Shown one piece after another: positions 43,269 through 61,804 of a stretch of 64,000 nucleotides of DNA. The notes under the pieces were generated by a model. That model saw only the letters and a program-made list of their open reading frames with translations. It was not told the origin of the DNA and searched no databases. Source of the DNA: Deinandra increscens subsp. villosa (taxonomy: Eukaryota > Streptophyta > Magnoliopsida > Asterales > Asteraceae). Location: contig JBCNJP010000019.1 of the NCBI GenBank assembly GCA_039602395.1, positions 9,240,542 through 9,304,541 on the forward strand, written 5' to 3'. The position numbers and the translations under genes were made by a program. Within the stretch, counting starts at the first letter, position 1; every line of letters begins with the position of its first letter.

Positions 43269-44065
43269 TATCTTTTATTATTCTCTGACGTCATGGACAA
43301 TATAGAAGAGCATGCACGATATATCTAGTCCGGCCTAATCTCATTGTGCGCTTGGCCCAGTTAGACTTCAAATAACGTACAAAGAAATGAATTTGTTCAA
43401 ATAATTTTAATTTAAATAATTAAACTGATTATTATATTTAAAACCCAACTAAAGAGAAAAAAAAATTGACTGTTTTTCTAAAAGTAAAAATTAAAAAATA
43501 AATGTCATTTTTGTTGTCATAAAAAAAAGCGCGTCTATGTTTATATAATTCATATAAGTATTAGGAGTAGATTATGAGTATGTATGTTTGTCATTAAAAA
43601 AATATATTAGTATTAAAAATTAAAAAAAAAAGAGTGACATGACACGTTATCAAGGTAACGTGGAAATTGAGCAACACTAGACTATCAAATAAAACTCATG
43701 TGACTTAAAAAAAATCAATGTTTTTTTTATCGAGAAATAGATAAGAAACTTGGTTATTATTATAAAACTAAATATATTATGTCAAATAAAACTTGGTTTT
43801 AATAAAATTTATGCTAAATCTTAGATAATAGAAAAATCAATGGAATGTGCATTTAGATTGTATTAGATATTAAATATTGAGAATTTACAAGAAATAAACT
43901 AATTTGTATTTGAAAAAGAAAAACAAATGTGGCATTAGTTTTGAACTAGTCATTCTAAAAAAATCACATATAATTTTTTCATGTGATTACTTATTAATTT
44001 TTATTTTTTATAGGATATTTGAAATTTTCACTTCTTTTAGGAAAACTAATTTATTCGTTTAAAAC
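43269..44065. other. Intergenic, no gene seen
   Basis: AT-rich, with poly(A)/poly(T) runs. No feature is supported. Confidence 0.35.
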
Positions 44066-44068
44066 TAA

Positions 44069-44587
44069 GGGGCTGTTTGGTTGGGCCATGGAAGAAAAAG
44101 CTAACTGATTTAGACATTTTTGCGTTATGGAGGTGTTTGATTCGAGGGCAGTGGCTGACCGAATAAGACATTATTGTCTGTTCGAAAAAGCTATGGTGGA
44201 GGTGCTGAAGCGTACAGACGCGCTGCTAAAGGAAGGAAGGGGACTGAAACGAGGGACGTGAGCCTGAGGAACCGAAGAGAAAAAGGGACGTGAGCCTGAG
44301 GAACCGAGCGAGAAAAAAATAAATAAAAAAAGAAGAGAGATTAACTAAAAACAAACTTGGTTCCTGAACCAGGTTTTCGAGACCTGCGGACACGAATGCA
44401 ATTTTACCAATATGGGACAAGCTACATGAAAGGAAAAAAATAGATTTTTTTTATTCTCACACTGATTTGTTAGTGTTTTTCTTTTATTTTATTATACAGT
44501 CATTCAGATGTCCAAACAAACAGCGCATAATGATTCAGCATCTTATTGATTCAGCACCAAATGATTCAGCACGAACTAAACAGCCCC
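44069..44587. mobile_element. Tourist-like (PIF/Harbinger) MITE, 519 bp
   Basis: The ends GGGGCTGTTTGGTT and (complement) ACTAAACAGCCCC are bordered by TAA on both sides (44066-44068, 44588-44590). These termini and the 3-bp TWA target are diagnostic for Tourist-like elements. A 23-bp unit gggacgtgagcctgaggaac is duplicated inside (44254, 44286). Confidence 0.82.
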
Positions 44588-44590
44588 TAA

Positions 44591-45650
44591 GACTTTTAAA
44601 TATTGACCTCATACCAGTAACCAGTTTATGACGAACGCTTAATATATCACTATGCTATCATACCGCAGATAAAAGCATACTTCTTTTAATCTTTAAAATC
44701 TCTAAATCCAATTTTAATTAAAGTATAATAGACATCAATTCTAATTCTAATAAATTTCAAGCACTTCGAATTAAGTACAACCCAATTTTAATGAAGGATT
44801 CTAGAGTTTAAAGTACGCATTTGAAGTTTGCGTTTAGGCTTGTAAACAGATAGACAGACTTTCTTATAAGTTTAAACAACCGTTTTTCCCTACAATAAAC
44901 TTATCTTTTCGCATATTGGAAATAAACAGCTTGTCGTTAAAAAAGTTAACTCCGTTAAAGAAAAGTTTAACTTTTTGATAACCGAGCAACATGGTGACAT
45001 CGAGCATTCACAACTCATTCCCTATCCTTATTATTAGTTTTTTATGTGATTATTTATTAAATTTTTTATTTTTATAAAAATGTTTTCAAGATATTTGAAA
45101 TATATTACTTCAGGGAAGATGATTTTTTGGTTCAAAACCACTTCTTTTCTTAAATTTGACCTCATCACTTTTATGACGGATATTCATTGTGGCAATATCC
45201 TATCTGAGTAATTCTATGTTTGTTGGTCGTTCAAAAAAAATCCCCAAACCCAATTTTAATTACACTAGAATAGACATCAATTCTAACTAATTCTAAATTT
45301 CAAGCACTTCGAATTAAATACATCCGAATTTCATTAAACTGGAATAGGCATCAATTTTAATGAAGGATTCAAAAGTCTAAAGAAGGCATTTGAAGTTGCT
45401 TTAGGGCAACCTGTTCGTTTATATTGTTACACTTACATGAGTTTAATTAGCACTTTGTTTAAATAATCATTTTAGAAGCATCATCTCTTGTTTTATTTAT
45501 TATTTTCTAGAAGAAATTATTATCTAGAAGAAAAATAGAAACAAAAAACATGAGTTCAACGACAACAATATTGAATCTTGTTTTCTTTTCATCTATTAAA
45601 TTGAACACTAATTCAAAAAAAAAAAAAAAAAAACAGTAACAAAATTTTGC
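44591..45650. repeat. Intergenic with a 150-bp direct repeat and a SINE-like tail
   Basis: About 44700-44830 and 45240-45400 are diverged direct copies sharing caattctaa, ttcaagcacttcgaatta and aatgaaggattc. Immediately before the second copy a SINE-type end (ttggtcgttc plus poly A, to 45239) is present. No gene. Confidence 0.45.
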
Positions 45651-45810
45651 CGCAATTTTCGGTATCCCTCTACTTAAAACCCCTACCAAAAACATCTACA
45701 GTGAAGAACAAACATTTTACCCGGGTCAAAAAACCCGAAACTATAGAGGTTCCAGTAACTAAAACGAGATCAAAGGATTTACGTGTAAAACAAAAAATCT
45801 TTATCAAATG

Positions 45811-52488
<6,678 letters not shown>

Positions 52489-53560
52489 ATCATGTAAACC
52501 TTCACAAACTCAATAATTCTCTTATATTCTAAGTAAATTGTCTGCATCATAATAATCAAGTATAAGAAAAAAACTTATATATCAAGCTAGTTTTAAATAA
52601 TTTAATATTTCATAATGCATCTTCTTCTGGTAAGCTAATTAGTTGGACACGATTATACTTCAGAAATCGTGATCACCATAGCAACACCATAGCAATCAAA
52701 CGTGACATATTAATATATAGGGGATCGGATAGATGGTAGTTATTTACTACTGAAAACAAACTAAGAGTTCAAAGGAGATGAAGAGTCATTACCCCCAAAA
52801 AGGAGGTTAGTATTCCTTGATCATCATATGCAGTTCAATCCCAGGCGTTGAGCCAATAATCATTAGTCAGTTTACAGTTTAATCAGTTGAGAATGAGATG
52901 AAACGCAAACAGATCTGACCTAATCCAGAATCCCAAAGTTACCAAACATGAATCAATCAATCAACCAGTCAATTTAGGGTTACAGAACAATAATTGAGGA
53001 AATTAAAACAGAAGCCGTACTGAGTCAGAAGAATATAGGTCTGACTAGGTCAAAATCCCTAGAGGGGAAACCCAGAAAACACAAATCACATGAACTGATA
53101 CCAAAATTGAAAACAACCTTCACAAAATATCGGTGGTGATTGATTCATGCAACATAACCCTAAAACAGCTGGATAAAATTAATTTTTGGGGATGATGTTA
53201 AGAACAGATATGGTAGGAAAATCTGATTTGGATTTTAATTTCTGAGGAAAAAAATGAAAATAACTTTTTTTTTTACAAAGGTAACGGGGGAAGCATGAAA
53301 TTATTAATTGGATGTGTTTAATTAGCGGCGTTTTATTGTGTTAATTTAGGAGAGGGGGAGGACCATGGATTTGTTCGTTATTTCAAGAAACAAAGCAACG
53401 CATGCGTATTGAGAAGTTTTTGACGCGTCAAGGGAATTGGGTTGGACGGCCAGGATTGAGACACGATCCCGATGATCTTCATACCCGTGTGCAATACCAC
53501 CGGCTGTATACGGTATAGGAATCAGGTGTGGACAATTAACACGCGTTGTTACGGGGAAAA
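52489..53560 (-). promoter_or_regulatory. 5' UTR/promoter region of JMJ16
   Basis: No other ORF is present upstream of the JMJ16 start. The stretch probably holds the 5' UTR, perhaps with an intron, and the promoter; exact elements cannot be fixed from sequence alone. Confidence 0.35.
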
Positions 53561-54234
53561 TACAGATACATAAAATAGTTATATTGGCATAATGTAACTT
53601 TTAAAAAAATAGAAATATAAAATGACTATGTAATGATATTAAAGTTATAAATCGAACACTCGATCAAAGTAGCGGATGTAGGAGGCTTGACATGGAGTTG
53701 GGAGTGGCCCGAGCTACCCCTTAAACTCGTAATCAAAGCGGAATGAATTTTGAATTTATAGGTTTTTATGTAGTTGTATTACCCCTTAAAAACCTATTAG
53801 ACCGTTACCTAACATTAATACCCCTTAAGATGGTGTTCATATTATAAAACAATAACAAGTTTTAAGTAAATCATAGGTCAACCTCAGGCAGGGGCTGCAC
53901 GTCCCTTGGACCCTGCTCTCTCGGAGACGCTACCCCGAATCCCCGCCAAAATATTTAATGTTACCCTTTAAAAAAATTATATTTCCAGTCCTGCATAGGA
54001 CTTAAAGAATATGTTATACAACTATACATATCACACCATCAACTCATATATCATGTAGACATAAACAAATATATGCACGTAGCACCACAACAGGCTGTCA
54101 CATGGCACCACAACAGCCCACCACGTGGCATCACAACATAGTGCCATGTTGACAATTAATATTCACCAACCTTGATGTGGAAGGGGATGTTGTGAGCCTT
54201 GATGTGGATTGGATTCTGGGGATTGTTTGCGAGC
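53561..54234. repeat. Intergenic; MITE-like relic at about 53671-54000
   Basis: gcggatgtaggaggcttgac at the left and, inverted, ccagtcctgcatag at the right resemble decayed hAT-type ends. Inside are taccccttaa and gctaccccgaatcccc phrases like those of the MITE at 41115. No gene. Confidence 0.35.
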
Positions 54235-54700
54235 CTTGATGTGGAAGGGGATGTTTCGGCCTTGATGTGGATTGGATGATTGGATTGTTAGGGATTGATA
54301 AATTAAGGGTTTTTTTAGAATCACAATCACCATTCAAGAGAAGTGAAAGGGAGACGTGTTTTGATCTACGGGATATTGAAAACGTTATTTGAAGAACCTA
54401 ACCGGTAACCACTCAAATAATGATCATGTGTGTAAGAGATTAAGGCTCATCACTCTTGTTCTCTCTGCTCGATCATTGTTTATCATACTTTTCCAATTGG
54501 ATAATCTTGTTGCAGTTACATTGAATTTGATGAAGCTGCTAGATCATTCAGTCTATGATTAGAGTCTCTTGTTTCTTCTTTATTTTTCTTATGTTTGTTC
54601 ATATCTCTCTTGTTCATCACCAGGATATTTGTATTGTTTTCATTCTTGAGATTTATTAGTCATTCTCGTGTTCTTGTTTCCATAAATTGATAATATGTGG
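54235..54700. repeat. Segmental repeat, copy 1
   Basis: This copy aligns directly with 55563-56000. Both share gattggattgttaggg, the caagagaagtgaaaggga block, ggtaaccactcaaataatga, tcatgtgtgtaagagatt and cagtctatgattagagtctc in order. It is non-coding and may be the leader of an unrecognised repeat family. Confidence 0.75.
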
Positions 54701-54706
54701 TCTTAG

Positions 54707-55142
54707 GGCTTCTTTGGGATTGCTTATTTAAGGTAAAAAGTGTTTTTGAAGAAAAGCGTTTATTGGCTTATAACTTTTTGAGAAGCAGTTTAAAAAAAAT
54801 GTTTGGATTAGCTTTTGTGGTGAAAAAGTCAATAAGTCAATAAGTTGTTTTTTAAAAGTGTTTGGCTTAGCTTTTATATGTAAAATGACAATAATAAGGT
54901 TAAGTGTGTGTAAATTTACGTGAGTATAAAGTTAAAATAAGAGTATTATGGTAATTCATCACTCAAAAAACTATAAGCAACTTTAAAAGCCATAAAATTA
55001 TGCCTTATTAAAAACTGACTTATTAGCTTTTTGAAAAGTCAAAAGTAAAAGATGCTTATTAAGTTACCAAACATTCAAAACTGCTTATTGGTTTTTCAAA
55101 AAGCTAATAAGTCAATAACCAGTTTTGAAAAGCAATCCCAAA
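54707..55142. mobile_element. Tourist-like MITE, decayed
   Basis: The left end gggcttctttgggattgctt and, inverted, the right end aaagcaatcccaaacag match in the style of PIF/Harbinger MITEs. Long inner inverted repeats built on aataagtcaataagt extend inward. A left TTA is present; the right target copy is unclear. Confidence 0.6.
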
Positions 55143-55562
55143 CAGTTATTCTTTGATTATCGAGTCTATATCACGATGGTTGAAAATATCAGATGAATGA
55201 AAAAATAAGGATTATGGATTTTTAGGCTTTATTAAGGATGCTGGTGTAATTAGTTTAGTTGAAGGCAAGGTTGTAAAAAATGTTCGGCAATAGCTTAGCG
55301 ACAATTGGGGTTAAGAGTTTAATCGACAATTAATCGGTCTTGACATGATTAATCAACGATTAACCGGTAACCGATTAAAGGCCGCTATGCTAGTAGTATA
55401 TCACAAGTTTAATTTATTTGGTTGTGAGCAATCCTGGACAACCCATCGTGTCCCGACATCTTCCGTCGTCGGTTGGGGTGTGACATTGCCGACAATCGAT
55501 CCAGTCATGAAGGACATAGGCATGGTGACTGATTGTAGAAGGGGGGAGGTTTGCGAGCCTTG

Positions 55563-56000
55563 ATATGGATCGGATGATTGGATTGTTAGGGTTTAATGAA
55601 TTAGGGTTTTTTTTTCTAAGAATCGTAGTTGCCATTCAAGAGAAGTGAAAGGGAAACGCGCTTAGTCTAGGGGAGATTGAAACGTAATTTTAAGAACCTA
55701 GCCGGTAACCACTCAAATAATGATCATGTGTGTAAGAGATTGAGGCTCTCATTCTTGTTCTCTCTACTCATCTAGTTAGCGTTTATCATACTTTTTCGAG
55801 TTTGATAATCTTGTTGCAGTTACAATGTTACATCTAATTTGATAAAGCTGTCATTCAGTCTATGATTAGAGTCTCTTATTTCTCTTCAATATTCTTGTAT
55901 CTTGACATATCTCTATCTTAATCACCCATATCTTTTTTGTTTTCATTATTGAGATTTCTTAGTCATTCTCGTGTTCTTTTTTCCTAATTGATAGTACGTG
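55563..56000. repeat. Segmental repeat, copy 2, ending at the gap
   Basis: This is a direct copy of 54235-54700. It reaches the assembly gap at nearly the point where copy 1 meets the Tourist-like MITE (54707), so the gap probably hides repeat sequence. Confidence 0.75.
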
Positions 56001-56500
56001 NNNNNNNNNNNNNNNNNNNNNNNNNNNNNNNNNNNNNNNNNNNNNNNNNNNNNNNNNNNNNNNNNNNNNNNNNNNNNNNNNNNNNNNNNNNNNNNNNNNN
56101 NNNNNNNNNNNNNNNNNNNNNNNNNNNNNNNNNNNNNNNNNNNNNNNNNNNNNNNNNNNNNNNNNNNNNNNNNNNNNNNNNNNNNNNNNNNNNNNNNNNN
56201 NNNNNNNNNNNNNNNNNNNNNNNNNNNNNNNNNNNNNNNNNNNNNNNNNNNNNNNNNNNNNNNNNNNNNNNNNNNNNNNNNNNNNNNNNNNNNNNNNNNN
56301 NNNNNNNNNNNNNNNNNNNNNNNNNNNNNNNNNNNNNNNNNNNNNNNNNNNNNNNNNNNNNNNNNNNNNNNNNNNNNNNNNNNNNNNNNNNNNNNNNNNN
56401 NNNNNNNNNNNNNNNNNNNNNNNNNNNNNNNNNNNNNNNNNNNNNNNNNNNNNNNNNNNNNNNNNNNNNNNNNNNNNNNNNNNNNNNNNNNNNNNNNNNN
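56001..56500. other. Assembly gap (500 N)
   Basis: Exactly 500 undefined bases, likely a placeholder of unknown true length. Open frames across it are artefacts. Confidence 1.
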
Positions 56501-58080
56501 TTCTTTTTTAGTTTTAGTGTGAGTGCATGACGTTAGTTCTAAAAACCGGTTTAATTAGCGGCATGGTTCCGAGTTTCGGGCGGTTGAACTGTAAAAACCG
56601 CCGAGTAAAAAATTAGCTAGCTTGAAATTAGACTAAAGTGGACACACCCAAGACGGCTTAACCTCTGCTCGCTAGGTTAACAGGTTCAAAGCGGGTTTTA
56701 AACATTGCTTGTATATTTTTTTAACATAATTTTCTAAATAGAAATTGGTCACCAGCGTGGAGTCAGAAAACAAGAAGATTACAACTTACAAGTCACTTAA
56801 ACTTATCTAGCAGGACTACTGATAACGGTTTGTCAGACCGTCACAAATCCCCAACTATATTTGATTGGTAGTATTGGTAAGTTAGGGTTATCGAACCTAG
56901 GCAATATGTGGAAATTGACTAATTGATTAACTAACTATTAATTAACTTGACTGTAACTACCAATTAACCTAAAATTCACCTAATTTGCCTATTGGCTGTT
57001 TTTTAATGGGTTGGGGTAAATTGACTAAAAATTAACTAACTTGAAACTAGAAAATTGATTAAACTATTAAATGAGAGAAAGCTAACTACTTTTGTATCCT
57101 GGTTGACTACCGATCTAGGCAAAACTTAATCAACTATTAATAACACATAGACATGCTCCCCAATTGCCTAATTGATCTAATAACTTAAGTTTCTAATGAG
57201 CTGCTTAGTTCCTGCCGTAAGAAATTGCTAGATCATGATAGTGGACCATTAAAACCCTAATTTACTAGTTGGTTAAACAAATTCAGCATGCGGGTGCTCA
57301 ACGGTTGCAAGGAAAACCGGAACAATTAGTAATTAACAGTTAGGAATAGAACGATTTTTATCAACCAATCACCAAAAATAGTTAAAGGTGATTACCGGAC
57401 ATGGCTAATGAAAAGAACATGATTATAACTAAAAATTGCATAAAATAACTATACCGAATGATTAGAATCTTTAAAAATCCTTCAACCAAGTCTGGAAATC
57501 GTAACCCTAGTGCTCTGGAAGTCTAAGAATGAGAGAGAGAGAGTACAATGACTTAACCGACAAGTTTAAATAGCCAAACCCTAAAAAATATTCCGACGAC
57601 TGATTTGGGGCGTACCGCCCCAAAGTATGTAAACTTGAGCGTACCGCCCGAAATTATAAAGTCGGCTGATTTTCTTCAAATCTGGGCGTACCGCCCTGAA
57701 TCCTTCACTTCTGGGCGTACCGCCCCGTTCTTGATCTCAAGGACCCTTCTTTAATTTCTTCTTGTTCTTCACTCGCTTCTCGATCGTTTCTCAACCTTTG
57801 TACCAATCAACTTCATACTTCTTTATAAAAGCTCAGATTTCAACATGTTTAGCTCCTGGTACCTTGAAACACAAAATCATGAAAATGTAATGAAATCCAA
57901 CCGTTAACATCAATAAAATTAGCAAATTAATAGCAATAACGGACGACACTTTGGACTAACATCAATTACTAAAAAAATGTTGTGCGGGTTTCCAAACAGA
58001 TTTCCTTAAGTTCTTTGAAAAATTATACACTACTGGTACCTTGTCTCGTGGGTGTTTCTTTGTTTTCATTGCTCTAACCA
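56501..58080. repeat. Non-coding repeat with four GGGCGTACCGCCC motifs
   Basis: No gene is supported. The stretch is rich in ttaactaa phrases, then at 57607-57726 carries four hairpin-capable motifs, GGGCG-TAC-CGCCC and variants. Layout resembles 6840-7750. It may be the terminal or untranslated part of a retroelement. Confidence 0.4.
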
Positions 58081-58084
58081 AATG

Positions 58085-58500
58085 TTAGTGATCTAAACTC
58101 GTTGAGGATTATAGGCCGATCAGCCTTATAGGTACTATCAATAAACTATTGCCCAAAGTCTTGGTCAATTGCCTTAAAGGGGTGATTTCTCGGCTAGTTG
58201 GTGAAGAGCAAACAAACAACCTTTCTAATAGGAGCATCCTAGATGGACCACTCATTTTAGATGAAATCATATCTTGGTTAAAGTAATACAAAAGGATTGG
58301 TCTGATTTTTAAGATTTGATATTAATAAGGCCTTTGATTCTTTATCATGGGAATTTCTTAATGAGGTGCTACGAAAAATGCAATTCCCTCATGGCGAAAA
58401 TGGATACGTGCTATTGTTTCCACATTAAAGGCGTCTGTTTTAGTAAATGGGTCTCTAACTCAGGATTTCATTTGTGAAAAGGGATTATGTCAAGGTGTTT
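58085..58500 (+). pseudogene. LINE reverse transcriptase fragment
   Basis: Plus-strand frames read DYRPISLIGTINKLLPKVLV, then EEQTNN, SILDGPLILDEIISWLK, a decayed AFDSLSWEFLNEVLRKM block, ASVLVNGSLTQDF and CEKGLCQG. This matches blocks 172-302 of the LINE ORF at 27397-29784. At least three stops and frameshifts make it dead. Both ends are lost. Confidence 0.8.
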
Positions 58501-58654
58501 AATATCCTTTTTTTTGTTTATTTTGGCTATGCAAGCTTTGTCCGGTTTCATAAAGAGCCGGTTTCAACGGGTATCATTCAAGATATTAAATGCTCCCCAA
58601 ACAGTCTGGAATTATTGTTTAAAATTTACATTCATAGATATGGGTGTCATAACA

Positions 58655-59110
58655 TTAAAATGCATGACACGTTAGACCTTGCTAAGTAGCTTGACGACCT
58701 CAGAGGCCAAAAAGCCAAAGTTATCAAATGCAACTGGTAGAAACACATGTTGGTTGTCAAGACACACATTCTCGTGTTTCGCCACTTTGCATGAAGCGGA
58801 TTTCAAAGCAGCCTAGCATGTCGTGAAAGTATTGCACGTTAAGCCCACGAGAGGGGAAACCCCTATTAGATCCACACATACATGTTCCCGAATCCATCCA
58901 AAGACAAAAATATCAGCTGGTCTGAGTATCGATCTTCCTTCCAATGGGTCAGTCAGGAAATTCACGGCCACTATCTTTATAATTAGAAATCGCCGCACGC
59001 TTGAAAATGTTAAAGAAAACATCCTTAACCAAATTGTGTCGTTACTTGAACCTCGAGAGATCAATGTACCGTATACTTTCTAAAAAAGTCCCAACACGTC
59101 TTACTACAAA
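58655..59110 (-). pseudogene. Decayed mobile-element ORF, copy 2 (RPADIFVFGW family)
   Basis: The minus-strand frame at 58813-59064 contains GRSILRPADIFVFGW and VCVDLIGVSPLVGL, which resemble a conserved plant mobile-element protein domain. An adjacent frame holds an FDNFGF-like block. The sequence is collinear with 30655-31190 at about 70-75% identity by eye. Frameshifts separate the blocks. Confidence 0.5.
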
Positions 59111-59613
59111 TTTGGTGTATCTGATTAATAAGAGATAGAAAGATAATGAGACATTATTATTTGAGTATAGTATGGTAGTCCACTAGTGACATATACCTAA
59201 TCTATCTATAGAGATAGCAAGTGAAAATTCTAAAAAATAAAAAAGAAATGAGATAGAAAGCCTGAAGGCAAACGTTTTAATTTTAATTTTTTTTATGTCT
59301 TAACATAGTAATTTCTAACCATATATGTGGATAGTCACGGTTGATTCTCGCTTTACATATCGGTCAAATTGTGCAGAGAACAAAGGTATCTAATTAGAAG
59401 CTTGAGGCATTCCCTTAATATGAACTAATCTTAAGGCTGATTTAGCATGAAATTTGATTAAACACAACGTTTTATATGATTATATATATGTAGCTAGCGC
59501 GCGTGTTTACCTACAAGTAAGTAAAATTATACATACACATTCCTATTTTTACTTCCAAAGATATACAGAATAAAGAGAATCATGAAGTGCCGACAAACTT
59601 AACTCCATCCCGA
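59111..59613. other. Intergenic, including the 3' flank of ERF1
   Basis: AT-rich; no gene is seen. The 3' UTR of the ERF gene presumably lies in its right-hand part. Confidence 0.35.
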
Positions 59614-60264
59614 TCACCAACTAGAACTACTAGAGCTCTCAGAGAACCCTAATAACTCTTCCAAGTACTCCCCACCAAGATCCTCCAAAACGACAACGTT
59701 TTCAACCTCAACCACCTCTTTCTCTTTCTTCTTCTTCTTCATCATCATCGCCAACGACTTCCTCTTCATCGTATGCTTCCTCTTTAGTGCCAAAACCGGC
59801 GAACTCCCTTTCTCGTACTTGTAATCCATCTTCTTTAACGACTCATAAGCCGCCTCCGCCGAGAAGTTCAGGACCGCCTCCGAGCCACGGAGAGCAAAAG
59901 CGGCCTGGTCGTACGCCAGAGCCGCTTCCTCCGCGGAGTCAAACGTCCCGAGCCACACCCTGATCCCGTTACGCGTCGAGTCGCGTATCTCGGCCGCATA
60001 CTTCCCCCACGGCCGCCTCCTCACGCCTCGGAAATTACTCGACTCTTTGATCTCCTCATGTTGGTGAAAACATTCTTCTTGTTTGATGTGCATATTGTGC
60101 GGTGGTTCGGCGTCGGAGATTACACCGAAAAGAAGCATCTCTTGGGAGTCGTTTTCGTTGAACGGGAGGAAGTACTCGTTATTGATATAATTATAGTTGC
60201 ATCCGGAGTACTCCGGGGAGCTGGAGGTTTTCTGATCAATGGAAAAGAGACTATTATTTTTCAT
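59614..60264 (-). CDS. ERF1B: AP2/ERF transcription factor, ERF1-like (group IXc)
   Basis: A nuclear DNA-binding activator of ethylene/jasmonate defence genes through GCC boxes, by homology to Arabidopsis ERF1. It is intronless and 216 residues long, the family's usual size. The N-terminal [17 protein letters not shown] (33-49) is the signature of the ERF1/ERF15 group. The AP2 domain is 78-135 ([43 protein letters not shown]). A basic stretch, [11 protein letters not shown] plus a Lys run (159-183), probably gives nuclear import. The C-terminal [13 protein letters not shown] (194-206) is an EDLL-type activation motif. The start chosen is the first ATG ([10 protein letters not shown]). A TATA box and a GCC box lie upstream. 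ERF1B versus ERF15 cannot be settled here. Confidence 0.92.
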   Translation of the reverse strand: MKNNSLFSIDQKTSSSPEYSGCNYNYINNEYFLPFNENDSQEMLLFGVISDAEPPHNMHIKQEECFHQHEEIKESSNFRGVRRRPWGKYAAEIRDSTRNGIRVWLGTFDSAEEAALAYDQAAFALRGSEAVLNFSAEAAYESLKKMDYKYEKGSSPVLALKRKHTMKRKSLAMMMKKKKKEKEVVEVENVVVLEDLGGEYLEELLGFSESSSSSSW

Positions 60265-60361
60265 GATGTTTGGCTATTTTTGGTCAGAGATATTGGATTA
60301 TGTATTTAAGTGTATTTGTGGAACGTTTTGGATTGAATATTGGTTGATTTGTTGGTTAATG

Positions 60362-60373
60362 TTTATTTATAGG
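60362..60373 (-). promoter_or_regulatory. TATA box of ERF1
   Basis: The minus strand reads ctataaataaac about 100 nt upstream of the ATG, a plausible TATA box with a leader of about 70 nt. Confidence 0.55.
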
Positions 60374-60424
60374 AAAGGCGGTGGATGAATATGATAGAGG
60401 AGGAGTTAATGAAAAGGGCTTGAT

Positions 60425-60455
60425 GGTCAAACGACTTTGTCTGGATATGGCGGCT
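60425..60455 (-). promoter_or_regulatory. GCC box and W-box upstream of ERF1
   Basis: On the minus strand AGCCGCC (60455-60449) is a perfect GCC box, the site bound by ERF proteins. TTGACC (60430-60425) is a W-box core for WRKY factors. They stand about 55-85 nt upstream of the TATA box, which would allow ERF auto- or cross-regulation. Confidence 0.5.
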
Positions 60456-60825
60456 GGTCATCAAGACTAGTGCTGACATAAATAAACTTCGATTAGATTT
60501 CTTTTGTTATAAAGATCGATCGCAAATTGCATCTTATGACAGTATCTAGATGTTTTAATTATACAAATATAATATATATATATATGATCGATATAAACAA
60601 TGCATGTTGAATCTAGACCACCAATGAACCTGATGAGCGCAGTAGATAATTAAACACATGTTCTTCAAGCCATGTTACAACTAGAGTCTCATTGTTTCTA
60701 GATAACTAGATTGATGCCATGTTAATTTGTCAAGTTCACTCACGTACGTATATGGTTTTGCAGTTATATTAAATATGACCAAAAACTACTTTTTATAAGC
60801 AACTAATTTTATAAAATAGCATCTT

Positions 60826-61100
60826 AAAACGTGAAGGATAGCGCTATCCTTCACGTATAGTGGGGGTGTAAAAATAAATGCTCACGTTTAGTTCCCTCCT
60901 TCACCCCTCAAAACAGCAAGTCCAGTCAACTGACAGAGTTTGTCGGAAGTTTTTTATCCTTCACGTAAATGCTCACGTTTAGAGTCATCCTTCATCCCTC
61001 AAAACACCATTTTAAGACGTGAAGGATAGCGTCATCCTTCACCCCTTAAAACAGTAAATGCTCACGTTTAGAGTTCTCCTTCACCCCTCAAAACAGCAGG
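60826..61100. repeat. Palindromic TCCTTCACGT repeat field, left
   Basis: Multiple short inverted units occur: acgtgaaggatagcgctatc then cttcacgt (60829-60856), gtgaaggatagcgtcatcct (61019), and several tccttcacccctYaaaacag and aatgctcacgttta phrases. They form perfect or near-perfect small hairpins. The same motif recurs at 63150-63540. Confidence 0.7.
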
Positions 61101-61672
61101 TCCAGATGATTGTTAGGTTTAATTAATATTTTTTTTTATATAAATCACTTGATATTTTAACGTCAAACATATTCTAATAAATTCCAATAATAAACATTCA
61201 CTAATAAATCCTAATAATAATATATTCTAATATAGTTGGTTCCGGTTTGAATATGTAATGAAACTAAAAGAAAAAATAGTAATATTAAAATTAACTTATA
61301 ATTATGTGTTAGTTTTTTATTCAATAATTTTTCCTATGAAACTGATTTAATTATTTTATTAAAAAATATTTTTAAGGATATTTAGGAAAATGGTTCCTTA
61401 AAATGAAATCATCTATATATACTTATAAAATGTTTTAATTGTAGTTAAAAGTCGCTTATAAATACAAAGAACCTAGCTAGTGGCACTATAGTTTCTTATA
61501 AAAATAAGAACGTCTTTTTTCTAGACCCATTTCTTTCCCCTCTCTTTCTCTCTCTAACCTTCCAAACTACACGCACAAATACACACAAAAACTCGAACAT
61601 ATACGTTCAACAACATTCTGTTGCAGTTTCTAGAACTAATTAGCTGCTAAAACTGATATGTGAAGGTCTGCA

Positions 61673-61804
61673 ATGGCTTCGCCGTCGGAGGAGGAGCTGG
61701 TGAAACAGGAAGATATGCCGAAAGTTGGAGGAAAGATGTTTAGAATGAAAATAATCAGGACGTCAATGGACCTTGTCCTCTTATCATTGTTTGTAATATT
61801 CTGA
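61673..61804 (+). CDS. Small ORF, 43 residues, unrecognised
   Basis: ATG at 61673 opens a frame starting MASPSEEELVKQEDMPKVGG and ending in a hydrophobic LVLLSLFVIF. A TATA-like ttataaaaataag (about 61496) and a CT-rich leader (61530-61560) precede it, as in a real plant gene. Downstream sequence is AT-rich and not obviously coding. It may be the first exon of a gene, a captured exon fragment, or chance. I do not recognise the protein. Confidence 0.3.
   Translation: MASPSEEELVKQEDMPKVGGKMFRMKIIRTSMDLVLLSLFVIF

Noticed and set aside
55988..56530. Long open frames across the assembly gap
   Set aside because: They consist of undefined bases and carry no information.
57607..57726. CRISPR-like evenly spaced short repeats
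   Set aside because: This is plant nuclear DNA, the repeats are hairpins of 13-15 bp with irregular spacers, and no cas genes exist.
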